DNA from: Melanopsichium pennsylvanicum
Lineage: Eukaryota > Basidiomycota > Ustilaginomycetes > Ustilaginales
DNA: 64,000 bases
Direction: 5' to 3'
Assembly (NCBI GenBank): GCA_900208305.1
Contig: OAPG01000022.1
Span: 363,940 to 427,939 of the forward strand
The position numbers and the translations under genes are program-made. Position 1 is the stretch's first letter; each line of letters opens with the position of its first letter. The notes under the pieces are model-generated. The model saw nothing but the letters and a program-made list of their open reading frames with translations, was not told the DNA's origin and ran no database searches. Positions 41,593 through 50,696 of the stretch are shown here, piece by piece.

Positions 41593-41920
41593 AACTAGCC
41601 CCTGTGAACACTCCGTTCAGCGGTAGTGCGGCTTGTCTAGATGATTATGTGACCTGCGCTGCACACAAGTGTCCTTAATGCACGCGCCGGTCGATGTCTA
41701 CAACGTCTCCTGCAAACTTGGGAGCCTTTGTTGCTGTCTGATAAGGCTACGGTGTGGGTTCCGTTGCCGCAGTTGAGGTTCCACCTACAGTGGAGGTGCT
41801 GTAGTGTCAGTAGAGATGCTGACAGTCGTCAAGGATGTTTGGTTCCTCCGATGAGGAAGACACAACACTGTAAATGCTGCAATACCTTGTGATTGCAGCT
41901 GAGACAAGAAATAGATACTG
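41380..41920 (+). repeat. Dispersed repeat, copy A
   Basis: From 41441 to 41920 this segment is closely similar, in reverse orientation, to 49602-49783 plus 50214-50662. Shared landmarks include CAGGGGCCAATGTGCC, GTGAACACTCCGTTCAG, GTCTGATAAGGCT and GTGGAGGTGCTGTAGTG. Its first ~45 bases also match the sequence next to the telomere (63819-63866). Copy A preserves the uninterrupted CTGAT site (41738-41742) where copy B carries an LTR insertion. No intact coding sequence. Confidence 0.85.
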
Positions 41921-42485
41921 AGGAACTTGTCCTGTATAAATGTGTTCCTACATAAATGTATGAGAGTAGTGCAGCTCAGCGCCTTCAGGGTTTGTGACAA
42001 GGTCATCCGGACCGCCAAAAAAGGGAGAATTAAGCCTGGCTACGATTATCAGCCTCCACACACAAAGCCCAATCTCGTGCGTGGATCGAGGAGAGCTGAA
42101 ACTTTGGCACAGCCTGCTAAATCCATCAAGGTTGTGCAAGACGGCTTTGACTTGACCCTGATTCAGACACACATCAAACGCTAAGCAGCGCAACATGATT
42201 CTTTAAAACCAAGAGCAACGCGTGTGGTGTCCACCTCTTGCGATATTGAAACGTGTCCCGCTCCCTGCTCTTTACTCGCCACTTGCCGCTCCCTGCATCA
42301 TAACCACTCATCATTTAGGCCAAGAAGGCTCTCCAGCTTCTTTCTTCTGCATCTCCTCGTCTCGATTTGAAAATTTCCTCATCAATCGCAATTCAAACTG
42401 CGCATCAAGGTCTTGATCAGCAAGAATTTGCTGTACAACCGTCGTCGCTCACCATAGATTCAGCACTGTACTTAGCAAGACTCGG
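41921..42485. other. Intergenic region and leader of the hydrolase gene
   Basis: 565 bp without a supported gene. The first part still resembles repeat-like sequence; from about 42230 the TC-rich character of a promoter/leader begins. Confidence 0.5.
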
Positions 42486-44711
42486 ATGATCCGTCCGTTG
42501 ACTCATAACAATCGTACTTTGACAAAGTCAGCTCTACTTTGGGCTAATTCCATCTCCACAACCAAACCAAGTAATCTTGCTCATCAGTATCGGCTGATCC
42601 GCATGCGCCAGTACCAACCACAAATCGCGAATATGCAGTCACATACCCCCACCGCAACAGCCGCAGAATCGATTTTGACGCCTGCCTCGACGCCCGAGGT
42701 CAAGTCGCAGCACCAGAAGCGCCAGGCTTCGGTTCTCTCCACCCAAATCGCTCCAGCTTCTCCAGCAATTCGCGCAACTCTTCAAGGCGATGCCAACTCT
42801 GCCTCGGATATAGCACTCGTATCCCATCCTTCTCCCAAGGTCACCGCAGTTGCTGATGCGGCAGCATACGTGGCGCCACCAATCCCATCCAGCTTCAAAG
42901 CCTCTTTTGCCGCTTGGTGGAGAGCAAATCCAGTACAGGATGCTGCTCAGGCTGAGCTTCACCTGTATCGCTCTACTGGCTACTTTCAAGGTGCTTCGGT
43001 CAACAATGTAATCTGTCAAGATCAAGAGCTTCGCGATGGCAAGGGTCTTGCAAACGGTTTAGAATGGGCACGTGGAGCTACTTCAAGCAATGGCTCCGAT
43101 CCCACAGCTTCAGCATCTTCCTCGTCGATAGGCTCTTTTTTTCACTCGCCTAGATTCTGGCCTTTTCATCGAAACAAAGAGCCTTCAACCATGACCATCG
43201 GTCTGACACTGGCCGCAGACGGTAAGGTGGGTTGTATACGTCTCGTCGACCTTGGCGGTGATCAATCCACTTTGAGTCAGTCGGCAAACACGAGCCTGCC
43301 TAGCTCCAGGTCCACTTCGCTTACATCCTCGCCTGCGGTAAGGCCAGCTGGCGACAACAGTCTCGCCGTTGCTCGAGATGAACCACTCGACGAGCCCATT
43401 CTCAATGACAACCTCGAACTCACACCCACTCCTCAAGACGGTTTCAAGCCCTACACGCCCCCATCTGGCCGCAAACTCAACATGCTCGAGATTGGCATAC
43501 CATATTCGAAAGAGAAAGAGCAAGAGATCAAGAACGAGACCAAGATCGTTGTTGCTCACGGTTACGGTGCAGGAAGCGCGTTCTTCTTCCAGAACGTCAA
43601 GTCGATGGCGCAAGTGCCCAACTCGCGCCTGTACTTGCTCGATTGGCTAGGAATGGGCCGTTCATCGCGCCCAACCTTCCACATTTCTTCCTCCGAAACC
43701 AAGAACACAGACACACGCGTCGCAGCGGCAGAAAGTTTCTTTATCAGCAGTCTGGAAGAATGGAGAAGCAAGATGGGCTTGGAAAAGATGGTCTTGGTTG
43801 GACACAGTCTCGGTGGATACTTGTCTCTAGCGTATGCGCTGCGCTACCCTTGGCGCGTCGAGAGGCTTATACTTGTCAGCCCAGTCGGCATTCCGACTGC
43901 ACCTCCGGAGGAAGAGCAAGCTGGCACCTTCAAGCCTAAGAATGCATCCGCCGTAGAAGCAGAAGTGCGTCAACCACAAAAAGAGGTAGCGCCGCGATCT
44001 GCAAGCCAAGAGCTCAAAGACACGAGCACTGCCAATGAAATGGCGAGAAAGGCGGCGTCGAATCGGGCTGGAGGCATCATTCAGCCCAGTGGCAGCACTG
44101 CATCTTCAGTAACTCGGCCATTGCAACGCTTCGAGACGACTGGGTCGGTCGACTCGGCCAAGATTCCTCGGTCGGGTCAGTCGGATGAGCCCGAAAAGGG
44201 GTCCCACGAGCCACCACGCATTTCGAAACGCGCACGATCCGTGTTCAGCTTCCTGTGGGAGCAAAATGTATCGCCTTTCGGCATTCTGCGCGGATCGCTG
44301 TTCCTCGGGCCCATGTTTGCTGGACGTTACACATCGAGAAGGTTTGGTGCATTGCCTGAAGACGAGCTGCGTTCGCTGCATGCGTACTGCCAGAGCATCT
44401 TCCTGAGCAAAGGTTCGGGCGAATACTGCCTTGCTCACATTCTCGCACCAGGTGCGTATGCTCGTCGACCGATGGTGGACCGTATTGAAGGTCTGAAGAT
44501 GCCGATGAGCTTCCTGTACGGTGAAAACGACTGGATGGACGTGCGAGGTGGTAAGGAGGCGGTCAAGCGTTTGCGCAAGCGTGGCAACACCAAGACAAAC
44601 TGCTTTGTTGTTCCCAACAGTGGGCACCACATCTATCTGGACAACCCCAGTCCGTACAATTCGCTAATTGCTAGTATCTTGTGTGGCGAAGCAGATCAGC
44701 AATCCAAGTAG
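42486..44711 (+). CDS. Alpha/beta hydrolase of the ABHD4/5-Cld1-Ict1 family, probably mitochondrial
   Basis: 741 residues. The first ~50 residues are basic and Ser/Thr-rich without acids, suggesting a mitochondrial presequence. The hydrolase fold shows the oxyanion region VVAHGYGAGSAFFFQN, LYLLDWLGMGRSSRP, the nucleophile elbow GHSLGG (Ser441), the acid in YGENDWMD and the catalytic His in SGHHIYLDNP, which also gives the HX4D motif (His714, Asp719) of ABHD5-like acyltransferases. Yeast relatives are Cld1 (cardiolipin-specific phospholipase of mitochondria) and Ict1 (lysophosphatidic acid acyltransferase). A ~130-residue disordered insertion (~480-590) interrupts the cap domain. Cld1-like function is favoured by the presequence but not proven. 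Confidence 0.88.
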   Translation: MIRPLTHNNRTLTKSALLWANSISTTKPSNLAHQYRLIRMRQYQPQIANMQSHTPTATAAESILTPASTPEVKSQHQKRQASVLSTQIAPASPAIRATLQGDANSASDIALVSHPSPKVTAVADAAAYVAPPIPSSFKASFAAWWRANPVQDAAQAELHLYRSTGYFQGASVNNVICQDQELRDGKGLANGLEWARGATSSNGSDPTASASSSSIGSFFHSPRFWPFHRNKEPSTMTIGLTLAADGKVGCIRLVDLGGDQSTLSQSANTSLPSSRSTSLTSSPAVRPAGDNSLAVARDEPLDEPILNDNLELTPTPQDGFKPYTPPSGRKLNMLEIGIPYSKEKEQEIKNETKIVVAHGYGAGSAFFFQNVKSMAQVPNSRLYLLDWLGMGRSSRPTFHISSSETKNTDTRVAAAESFFISSLEEWRSKMGLEKMVLVGHSLGGYLSLAYALRYPWRVERLILVSPVGIPTAPPEEEQAGTFKPKNASAVEAEVRQPQKEVAPRSASQELKDTSTANEMARKAASNRAGGIIQPSGSTASSVTRPLQRFETTGSVDSAKIPRSGQSDEPEKGSHEPPRISKRARSVFSFLWEQNVSPFGILRGSLFLGPMFAGRYTSRRFGALPEDELRSLHAYCQSIFLSKGSGEYCLAHILAPGAYARRPMVDRIEGLKMPMSFLYGENDWMDVRGGKEAVKRLRKRGNTKTNCFVVPNSGHHIYLDNPSPYNSLIASILCGEADQQSK

Positions 44712-45320
44712 AAGCATGACAGCTGTATAACAATAGAGTTATTGGAAGCATAAGAATCAATCGCACCATTTCACCACTAGTCTGTTCACGCACCAAGTCT
44801 TGTCTGACGCACCGTTGTTTGATAATCGAGATCTACCGTATTTTTAAGTTCGGCCGGATCGGAAAGCGGGAGCGCCAGGTAGGCTGTGTTGATCTTCGGA
44901 TTCAGAACATTCGCAATGAATTGCAAGCTTGCCAAGCATGTGGGGACAGAGCGTTCAGTTGAATAGCACGGGCCAGGGTGTGCGACTAGAGTAAATTTAG
45001 ATTACTGTATGCTCTTGGATCGGTAATACAGTAATAAAGCTGCCGGAACTGTCACTGTCACTGCCTTGATCTCAACTTTTAGTGGAAAAGACGGCTTTTG
45101 AATCAGAACAAGTAAATTTACAGTAAATTTTACTTACTGTAAAATACTGGGCACCTGTGCTATGAGCTCGTGAGCTGATTGCAGTCGTTTATCGTGGCTT
45201 TTGTGGGCGTGGGAAACATGGCATGGCTTTTGATAGCCGCCGACCTGTGTTGGTTGCAAAGTCACTCTCGTGCGAGCTTTTGAAGTGAGTTGTGGATGGT
45301 GTATTGCAATTTACAATAAT
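44712..45320. other. AT-rich intergenic region with many TTACTGTAA-type motifs
   Basis: No gene. TAGATTACTGTATG (44998-45011), GGTAATACAGTAATAA (45022-45037), and a dense cluster at 45111-45147 with AGTAAATTTACAGTAAATT and TTACTTACTGTAAAATA. TTTACAGTACAGTGC follows at 45337-45351, just inside the end of the doubtful minus-strand ORF. Confidence 0.6.
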
Positions 45321-45674
45321 TTATTTAAAATATTCTTTACAGTACAGTGCTAAAGTGCTGGCTAAAGAAGCCGGATTTTTTCGCGACTGCAAGCGGAAAT
45401 TGGAGGACTCTCTCTTAGAATCAATTGTCGAGTGTTTGATTGGACCTTGACTGACTCTCGTAGCCGCAACTGTCTTTTCACCACGATCAAGAGCGGTCAA
45501 ACGGACCATTGCTTCCATTTCCTCCTGCTCAGGTCCCATCATCTCTCGAATCATATCTCGATCATACGCTTGGCCGAGCATCTCAGGCTCACTCATTTCA
45601 CAGTTTCCTTGACCTGGCACCAGCTTCTTCAGCTTTAACGCTCGTCGAAACCCCATTGCTCCTTCACGTACCAC
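45321..45674 (-). CDS. Possible small hypothetical protein (117 residues)
   Basis: A minus-strand ORF starting MVREGAMGFRRALKLKKLVPG, rich in Met/Glu in the middle (MIREMMGPEQEEMEAMVR), then Ser/Arg-rich. It lies alone between the hydrolase and pantothenate kinase genes, divergent from the latter with a 214-bp gap. No family recognised, no signal peptide or membrane helix. The 3' end overlaps TACTGTA-type sequence (45337-45351), so the last residues may be non-coding. It could be a real small gene or chance. Confidence 0.3.
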   Translation of the reverse strand: MVREGAMGFRRALKLKKLVPGQGNCEMSEPEMLGQAYDRDMIREMMGPEQEEMEAMVRLTALDRGEKTVAATRVSQGPIKHSTIDSKRESSNFRLQSRKNPASLASTLALYCKEYFK

Positions 45675-45888
45675 GATCCTGACTGCGGTCTAGTCCCAGA
45701 TAGCCAGGCTCAACCATCAAGCAAGTCGGCAATCAACGTCTTGGAACGTGTGTCAACTCAGTCACGAGTAGTTGCATCATTCCTTTGAACCCATATATCG
45801 CTTCGGCAAGACGTAAAGGTGGATCGAGTCGGTCTGCTTTACGTTTGAGTACAAGGCCATTCATACTGTTCAAGCCATCACGATCGCG

Positions 45889-48219
45889 ATGAATACCAAC
45901 CAGTCCTTCCCTGCTCCTCCCGTCGAGATCTTTGTCGACACGAGAGGAGCAAAAATCATGGAGGATGGCGCATCCAGCCCAGATCAAAGAGATAGTCGTG
46001 ACATCTACTTGCCCAACCACATCGAGGCCGTCTCACACATTGCAGTCGACGTCGGAGGATCACTCGCAAAAGTCGTCTACTTTACTCGCTCGCGCAACGA
46101 ATCCTTGCCTTCCTTCCCTGCCATTGCGTCTCCCGTGCAGAACACTAGTCCGCTACCGAATGTGGCAGCTACTTCTCCGACACTTAACACGCTCTCGCCA
46201 CAAGCCAGCACCTCCAACTTTCGCTCGCAGCAGACCTCGGCAAACGGTACCATTCCCAGCGGCTTTCGCACACCGCCATCAGTTGAGCATCCTATTGCCT
46301 CAGGCACACTCACACCTACAGCCATCCTCGGCTCTCCGCAGGTTGCATCAGCCTCAGCTATCCATTCCAATCTGCTCAGACGTCGCTCATTGCCTGCAGC
46401 CTTGCCAGGAGGAAGACTCAACTTCATCAAGTTCGAGACAAATGATATTGACAACTGCATCCGATTCTTGCGAGAACTCATCGAGCGGTCGGCGTCAGTC
46501 AACGGCGTCTCCATAGAGGACATGCGAAAGGGTGTTAAACTCATGGCAACAGGCGGCGGTGCTCATCTCATGTATGACTTATTCGAGCAACAGCTCGGCA
46601 TCGAGGTCCACAAAGAAGACGAAATGGGCTGCTTGATCACCGGTCTTAACTTCATCACCCTCATACCGGACGAGGTCTTCTGGTACTCGGACGAGCTTGT
46701 CGCTGCACTGCACTCACCTCTTCCACAAAACCCAGAGGCCAGAGCCGATGCACAGGCGTTGCGTTCGTCAGTACAGCTCCAACATCCATTGCCCCGACCT
46801 TCGCCACATCCGCCACTATACGCACCCGTGTTCGACTCGCATCCATCTCCAAAGCTGCCATGCCTGCTCGTGAACATCGGCTCAGGTGTCTCAATCATTA
46901 AAGTCGACGATTTCGGCAAGTTCGAGCGTGTCTCCGGCACCTCGCTTGGTGGAGGCACGCTGTGGGGTCTGCTCTCTCTACTTACCGAAGCCGAGAGTTT
47001 TGACGAAATGCTCGAGCTCTCCGAGCAAGGCGACAATGCAAACGTCGACATGCTCGTTGGTGACATCTACGGATCCGTGGGCCTGAACCAACTCGGTCTC
47101 AAGAGCTCCACTATCGCTTCTTCGTTTGGCAAAGTCTTCCGCAAAGATCCCCATTCCCCGGCACCTCGCAATGTCGAAGAACGTCGGAAAAAGTTTCGAT
47201 CCGAAGACATTTGCAAATCACTCCTCTATGCCATCTCGAACAACATTGGTCAGATCGCATACATGAACGCTGAAAAGTACAACCTTGATCGCATCTACTT
47301 TGGTGGATGCTTCATTCGCGGGCACCAGGCTACCATCAGCACGCTCTCGTATGCCATTCGATTCTGGAGTAAAGGTACCAAACGAGCGTTCTTCCTCCGT
47401 CATGAAGGCTATCTTGGTGCTATCGGCGCTTGGATCAAGCACGTCTCCCAAGACCCCACTTCGTTTGCAAACAACAACGCACGCGCAGCAGCGCAAGCTA
47501 TGACCGCATCTTTTGCCGGTCCAGCAGCAGCTGGCCGATCAACGCCCTCAGTCCCATCAGGGTTGGGTCGCTCCATATCGCCTGTATCTTCTTCCGATGA
47601 GCCGCTGGATTGGGCCCAGATCCAAGCTGCGTCTCTGCAACCTTATGTTTTGAATGGTGATGGTCTGCCCGAGGCAGTTACGCCCGACTCTTCGGCAGTG
47701 CTTCCGAATCCTCGGTTGACTCGACTGCAACAAGAAGATCCCAGCAAGACGCCGACCCAAGAATGTACACACCAAGAAAAGCCCCTTGGCTCGCAATCCC
47801 GATCACCGCCACAATCTGATCTTGACTTTCTCAACGGCGTCATGTCACAGCAGCGAGTGCAGCAGCAGCGACCACGCCAACCAGCAGGTGTGCAGCAGGC
47901 AAATGGCACGAGTCACAACGAGTCCGATGAAGGTAACCACGAGCCAGCAGCAGAGAAAGATGAAGCGGCACAGCTCAACGAGATTCTTGCATCGCTCAAC
48001 TCATTGAAGATACCCTCGCGCAACGGCGACGATCCCGCTGCAGCACAACAGACAGAGCGTGACGAGATCTTGAGCTTACTCGCTAATCTGGAACAGACGG
48101 AGGAGGTGGTTGGTGGGCTGGAAGGCAAGTTGGACAACTTGCTTTCATCACTGGACACGTTGATAGCAAATCAGCAGGCTCAAGAGCTTGCTCAACAAGC
48201 CGTCAATCGAGCTGGCTAA
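45889..48219 (+). CDS. Pantothenate kinase (eukaryotic type II, PanK/Fumble)
   Basis: 776 residues. The ATP-binding start of the acetate-kinase-like fold is HIAVDVGGSLAKVVYF (~50-65). Further signatures are LMATGGGAHLMYDLFEQQLG, VNIGSGVSIIKVDDFGKFERVSGTSLGGGTLWGLLSLL, and IYFGGCFIRGHQATISTLSYAIRFWS. It phosphorylates pantothenate, the committed step of coenzyme A synthesis, in the cytosol. A ~110-residue Ser/Pro/Thr insertion (~75-170) splits the N-terminal lobe, and a ~250-residue tail (from ~525) is Gln/Ala-rich with a predicted coiled-coil end; both are beyond the usual family core. The start at 45889 is the first in-frame ATG. Confidence 0.95.
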   Translation: MNTNQSFPAPPVEIFVDTRGAKIMEDGASSPDQRDSRDIYLPNHIEAVSHIAVDVGGSLAKVVYFTRSRNESLPSFPAIASPVQNTSPLPNVAATSPTLNTLSPQASTSNFRSQQTSANGTIPSGFRTPPSVEHPIASGTLTPTAILGSPQVASASAIHSNLLRRRSLPAALPGGRLNFIKFETNDIDNCIRFLRELIERSASVNGVSIEDMRKGVKLMATGGGAHLMYDLFEQQLGIEVHKEDEMGCLITGLNFITLIPDEVFWYSDELVAALHSPLPQNPEARADAQALRSSVQLQHPLPRPSPHPPLYAPVFDSHPSPKLPCLLVNIGSGVSIIKVDDFGKFERVSGTSLGGGTLWGLLSLLTEAESFDEMLELSEQGDNANVDMLVGDIYGSVGLNQLGLKSSTIASSFGKVFRKDPHSPAPRNVEERRKKFRSEDICKSLLYAISNNIGQIAYMNAEKYNLDRIYFGGCFIRGHQATISTLSYAIRFWSKGTKRAFFLRHEGYLGAIGAWIKHVSQDPTSFANNNARAAAQAMTASFAGPAAAGRSTPSVPSGLGRSISPVSSSDEPLDWAQIQAASLQPYVLNGDGLPEAVTPDSSAVLPNPRLTRLQQEDPSKTPTQECTHQEKPLGSQSRSPPQSDLDFLNGVMSQQRVQQQRPRQPAGVQQANGTSHNESDEGNHEPAAEKDEAAQLNEILASLNSLKIPSRNGDDPAAAQQTERDEILSLLANLEQTEEVVGGLEGKLDNLLSSLDTLIANQQAQELAQQAVNRAG

Positions 48220-48747
48220 CTACCAGAGTTTCATAAAGGTGCAGCAGTGGCTCTATCTTGCAAGTCGGTGTCCACTCTTTTAAAGGTACGATAATTTCTA
48301 GACACTTGCAGTCTTTCCCTTTGTGCTAGTTGCGCATTCACGTAAGCATGTATCGCCTGAGAGCATTCAATTCACAAGACTTCCAAGATGACCTCCAGAG
48401 GCGGCTGGACAACATGCATACATTATGAATGAAGAAACGCGTCGAAATTCGTCCGAGCGTGTGTCTGAGACGTAGGAATCACGAACAAGAAGTGTTATAG
48501 CTCCAATGCAGGGTAGCGCCGCAGTCTTGCGCATCATAGTGGCTCTATCTTCAGTTGAAGGGTGTTCGGTTGATGATGGACGTGAAGCAGCTACTAGTAG
48601 CGAAATCTTAAAATGTTGTGGTAGCAGAAAAATCCAATAATTATGAAACTGGATCGATTTCATTCCACCTCCTGAATTGTCTAATTTTGGATCAATTCAA
48701 TTTTCCAACAATCACCTTGAAATTTGTCAAGATGTGCACCTGTGACG
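48220..48747. other. Region between pantothenate kinase and the accessory island
   Basis: 528 bp. It holds the kinase 3' end; a 98-codon minus-strand ORF (48367-48663) shows no recognisable domain and is not called. GC and CG content are still ordinary up to about 48655. Confidence 0.45.
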
Positions 48748-48991
48748 CACTTTTGCTTTCTGCCACATGTATAGCAGGTCTTACAGTGGAGTCAGCATGG
48801 TTGACATGGGCTTGCAGGTCTAGACCATGGCATTGGCCTTTGACACAGGTTTGTGTGCCCTTGATTGGGCAATCTGGGTTTTGGCCTGTGCTTGTGATGT
48901 TCTCATCACCACATACCAGCTCATACACAGCCATCAAAGCCAGCCTCAATTGTTGTATGGGTTGTATTCCAATAGGTGAGAGAATCATCAA
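48692..48991 (-). pseudogene. Decayed ORF in a CpG-poor repeat
   Basis: A 99-codon minus-strand ORF (Cys- and His-containing, e.g. NPDCPIKGTQTCVKGQCHGLDLQAH) lies in sequence with no CG between 48748 and 49091. No family could be assigned. The context, beside an LTR and repeats, suggests a remnant of a transposon gene. Confidence 0.35.
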
Positions 48992-49066
48992 GTGGCTTGT
49001 GGGAGGTTGCAGTAATCACTGTCATCAAAGAGGCCCATTTCCTGCCCTGTTAATATTGTTTGTACC

Positions 49067-49601
49067 TGTTAAGGCCATAGGGTCTAGGTACCGCTGGGCA
49101 GCTACAGCCAGAATAGGGTCTACAGGTACAGAGAGGTCGTAGGCGTAGGCGACACAGGCGGTCGGGGGTCAGAGCACACTACTGCATTGCTATAGAGCTA
49201 ACTAAGTCATACATGCAACAAGGTCTGGAGGCAACCTCATGTCAGGCGGGGGCGGGGTGGTAAGGTCCAAGAACTATCGATCACCTCCCGTACCAACTGC
49301 GGTAACTGCCTCCCACCGCGGCGCTACAATGTTGGATTGCCAACGGCCGTATTCTGCTTACAGAGGGGCCAGGCGCAGTTGGACGGTAGGAGGGTTGAGT
49401 TAGGCCAACTGCTCCTCTGCTGGGGATCCGGAGAGGATCAGTTGTGGCTGGATTGCAATGGTCGCTCAATTGGGAGGAGGGCCGACCGCTCCTCTGCAAG
49501 GGATCCGGAGAGGATCGGTCATGGCTCGATTGCGATGGTCGCTCAATCGGGAGGAGGGCCGAGCGCCCACTCTTTGGACTACGGTTGGTGGGGCACTAAC
49601 A
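49067..49601 (+). mobile_element. Solo-LTR-like element, left copy (535 bp)
   Basis: The element begins TGTTAAGGCC and ends GGCACTAACA, giving TG..CA termini with TGTTA/TAACA inverted ends typical of LTRs. Flanking 5-mers are GTACC (49062-49066) and GTATC (49602-49606), an imperfect target duplication differing by one transition. It is the inverted counterpart of 49784-50213 and about 105 bp longer, owing mainly to a 77-bp tandem duplication (GGATCCGGAGAGGATC at 49424 and 49501) and a short insertion near 49290-49310. Many CG sites of the right copy are TG or CA here, so this copy looks older. Confidence 0.75.
49424..49577 (+). repeat. 77-bp tandem duplication inside the left LTR
   Basis: GGATCCGGAGAGGATC recurs with a period of 77 bp (49424 and 49501), each followed by a similar GGTCGCTCAAT-GGGAGGAGGGCCGA segment. 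The right LTR has a single unit. Confidence 0.85.
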
Positions 49602-49783
49602 GTATCTCCCTCTTGTCTCCGCTGCAATCACCAGGTATTGCAGCATTAAAGTGTTTGTGTCTTCCTCATCAGAAAAGCCAAACACCATCAACAATTGTCA
49701 GCACCTCTACTGACACTACAGCACCTCCACTGTAGGCAGAACCTCAACTGCGGCAACAGAACCCACACCATAGCCTTATCAGT
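49602..49783 (-). repeat. Dispersed repeat, copy B, part 1
   Basis: 182 bp between the two LTRs, close in reverse complement to 41738-41920 of copy A (CAGCACCTCTACTGACAC and CTCAACTGCGGCAACAGAAC on the plus strand). It ends in ATCAG, the target duplication of the right LTR. Confidence 0.85.
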
Positions 49784-50213
49784 GTTAGTGCCTACCAACC
49801 GGAGTCCAAAGAGGGGGTGCTCGGCCCCCCTCCCGATTGAGCGATCGTTGTGATCGGGCCCCGACCGACCCTCTCCGGACCCCTCGCAGCGGAGCGGTTG
49901 GCCCAACACGATCCTCCTACCGCCCAACCGCGGCTGGCCCCTCCGTACGTAGAATACAACCGTCGGCAACCTAACATTGTAACGCCGCGGTGGGAAGTGG
50001 CCGATAGCTCCTGTACCTTACCACCCCGCCCCCGCCTGACATGAGGTTGCCTCCGGACCTTGTCGCATGTATTACTTAGTTAGCTCTATAGCAACGCAGT
50101 AGTGTGCTCTGACCCCCGACCGCCTGTGTTGCCCACGCCTACGACCTCTCTGTACCCGTAGACCCCATCCCGGCTGTAGCCGCCCGCGGTATCTAGACCC
50201 TACAGCCTTAACA
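49784..50213 (-). mobile_element. Solo-LTR-like element, right copy (430 bp) with perfect 5-bp TSD
   Basis: On the minus strand it runs from TGTTAAGGCT to GGCACTAACA. Perfect 5-bp duplications ATCAG flank it (49779-49783 and 50214-50218). Copy A has the uninterrupted site GTCTGATAAGGCT with a single CTGAT, so the pre-insertion sequence is visible within the same window. Length, TG..CA ends and a 5-bp TSD fit a solo LTR left by recombination of a retrotransposon. It is GC- and CG-rich, unlike the old repeats around it, so it is comparatively young. No coding sequence. Confidence 0.85.
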
Positions 50214-50662
50214 ATCAGACAGCAACAACGGCTCCCAAGTTCCCAGGAGACGTTGTAGACAACAACTGGCGCTTGCATCAAGGACACTTGTGTGTAGTGT
50301 AGGTCACACAATCATCTGGACAAGCTGCACTACCACTGAACGGAGTGTTCACAGAGACTAGTTGACTCGGAACAGTTCCAGCGGATTTCAGAATGAAACT
50401 GGATAGAACACGCACTTCCAGCGGGTTTCATTTTGAAACACAATAGAACATGCACTTCCAGAGGGTTTCATCTTGAAACACAATAAATCCCCAGGTTTCA
50501 TCGGATATGAAATCAAATCCCAAGTTAGGCACATTGGCCCCTGACATTAGAGTGGATTGTTCAAGTAGGGTTAGGGGTTTCATTTTGAAACACAATAAAA
50601 CCCCAGGTTTCATGGGATATGAAATTGAATCCCAAGTTAGGCACATTGGCCCCTGACACAGA
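50214..50662 (-). repeat. Dispersed repeat, copy B, part 2, with 112-bp tandem units
   Basis: Continuation of copy B after the LTR insertion, reverse complement of copy A 41441-41742. A unit containing TTGAAACACAATAAA, CCCCAGGTTTCAT and AGTTAGGCACATTGGCCCCTGAC occurs twice (starting 50473 and 50585, period 112 bp); copy A has one. AGGGTTAGGGG at 50567-50577, at the junction of the units, resembles telomere repeat sequence. Confidence 0.8.
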
Positions 50663-50696
50663 GCAAGTAGTTGCTTATACTTCAGTGTAGCTTAAA

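Noticed and set aside
41603..41952. A second LTR-like element starting TGTGAACACTCC and ending GTGTTCCTACA inside repeat A
   Set aside because: Ends are only partly complementary and the flanking 5-mers (GCCCC and TAAAT) do not match, so no insertion can be supported.
48367..48663. 98-codon minus-strand ORF after pantothenate kinase
   Set aside because: No domain, no codon-use signal I can see, and it runs into repeat sequence.
50567..50577. AGGGTTAGGGG as a genuine interstitial telomere
   Set aside because: Fewer than two full repeats; on its own it is too short. It is kept only as a supporting observation for the repeat junction.
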